A stretch of DNA of 64,000 bases from a virus, in the IMG/VR virus record IMGVR_UViG_3300008117_004020, positions 54,148 to 118,147 of that record; one strand, given 5' to 3'. The position numbers and the translations under genes were made by a program. Position 1 is the stretch's first letter, and each line of letters begins with the position of its first letter. Shown piece by piece: positions 63,974 through 64,000 of this stretch. The notes beneath the pieces are model-generated. The model was not told the origin of the DNA and made no database searches. It saw only the letters and a list, made by a program, of their open reading frames with translations.

Positions 63974-64000
63974 CTATATATATAATATACAAAATTTTTA
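63974..64000 (-). promoter_or_regulatory. Phage promoter-like motif, copy C
   Basis: The minus strand reads TAAAAATTTTGTATATTATA and continues TATATAGAG, at the right edge of the window. It lies about 87 bases upstream of the ATG at 63887 and would drive the fibre operon. In the leader between them, direct repeats of TCAAAATGATT and TCAAATGATT (plus-strand, about 63903-63938) might bind a regulator. Confidence 0.6.

Overview
The window looks like a contiguous piece of a large tailed bacteriophage of the crAss-like group (Crassvirales) infecting a member of the Bacteroidota. This rests on five things visible in the sequence: AT-rich DNA; start codons without Shine-Dalgarno sequences; a replication module facing a structural and transcription module; a run of giant genes, one carrying the DFDYD signature of the crAss-like single-chain RNA polymerase; and Bacteroidota-style Thr/Ser-rich and leucine-rich-repeat fibre proteins. 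The standard code fits: TAA stops dominate, TGA is used at 47431 and 50972, and no giant frame needs a reassigned stop. No tRNA, CRISPR array or insertion sequence was seen. The longest non-coding gap is about 116 bp (49277-49392), and it holds a terminator and a candidate promoter.

Region 1 (1-3892, + strand) is the end of the replication module: the tail of an unknown gene, a family B DNA polymerase with proofreading exonuclease, a DUF932-like protein, a deoxynucleoside monophosphate kinase and a small NUMOD1-like DNA-binding protein. A strong terminator (3921-3958) separates it from the convergent minus-strand genes. Everything from 3957 to 63887 is on the minus strand and is described below in the direction of transcription.

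Region 2 (63887-51963) is a fibre and host-interaction module. It encodes a coiled-coil fibre protein and several proteins built from a recurring Cys-rich domain joined by long Thr/Ser linkers. It also has LRR/BspA-like fibres and two paralogous Ig-plus-papain-protease proteins that flank a small unknown gene. Region 3 (51892-49393) holds three glycosyltransferase-like genes, bounded on both sides by minus-strand terminators. Region 4 (49276-40435) holds a calcineurin-like phosphoesterase, the tail ring proteins, a small zincin and a 1622-aa tail hub/muzzle candidate. Region 5 (40433-29402) encodes structural proteins with peptidoglycan hydrolase domains (GH73-like, M23, NNPGNI-type) and a possible caspase-fold domain. 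Region 6 (29342-3957) has four consecutive giant genes totalling about 8450 codons. They probably encode proteins packaged in the virion and injected: a 1035-aa internal protein, a 2813-aa protein with a HELLH zincin, the 2391-aa RNA polymerase, and a 2214-aa protein with a PD-(D/E)XK nuclease and hydrophobic C-terminal segments.

Four copies of one promoter-like sequence (core TTTTGTATATTATAT and a close variant) lie upstream of the genes starting at 63887, 54597, 48012 and 29342. They divide the late region into transcription units that agree with the terminators. The most interesting hypotheses are a shared phage promoter, a self-contained set of glycosyltransferases next to mucin-like Thr/Ser linkers (virion glycosylation), a shuffling system of Cys-rich fibre domains, displayed papain-like proteases, and extra enzymatic domains (ASCH-like, nuclease, zincin) within the injected giant proteins.
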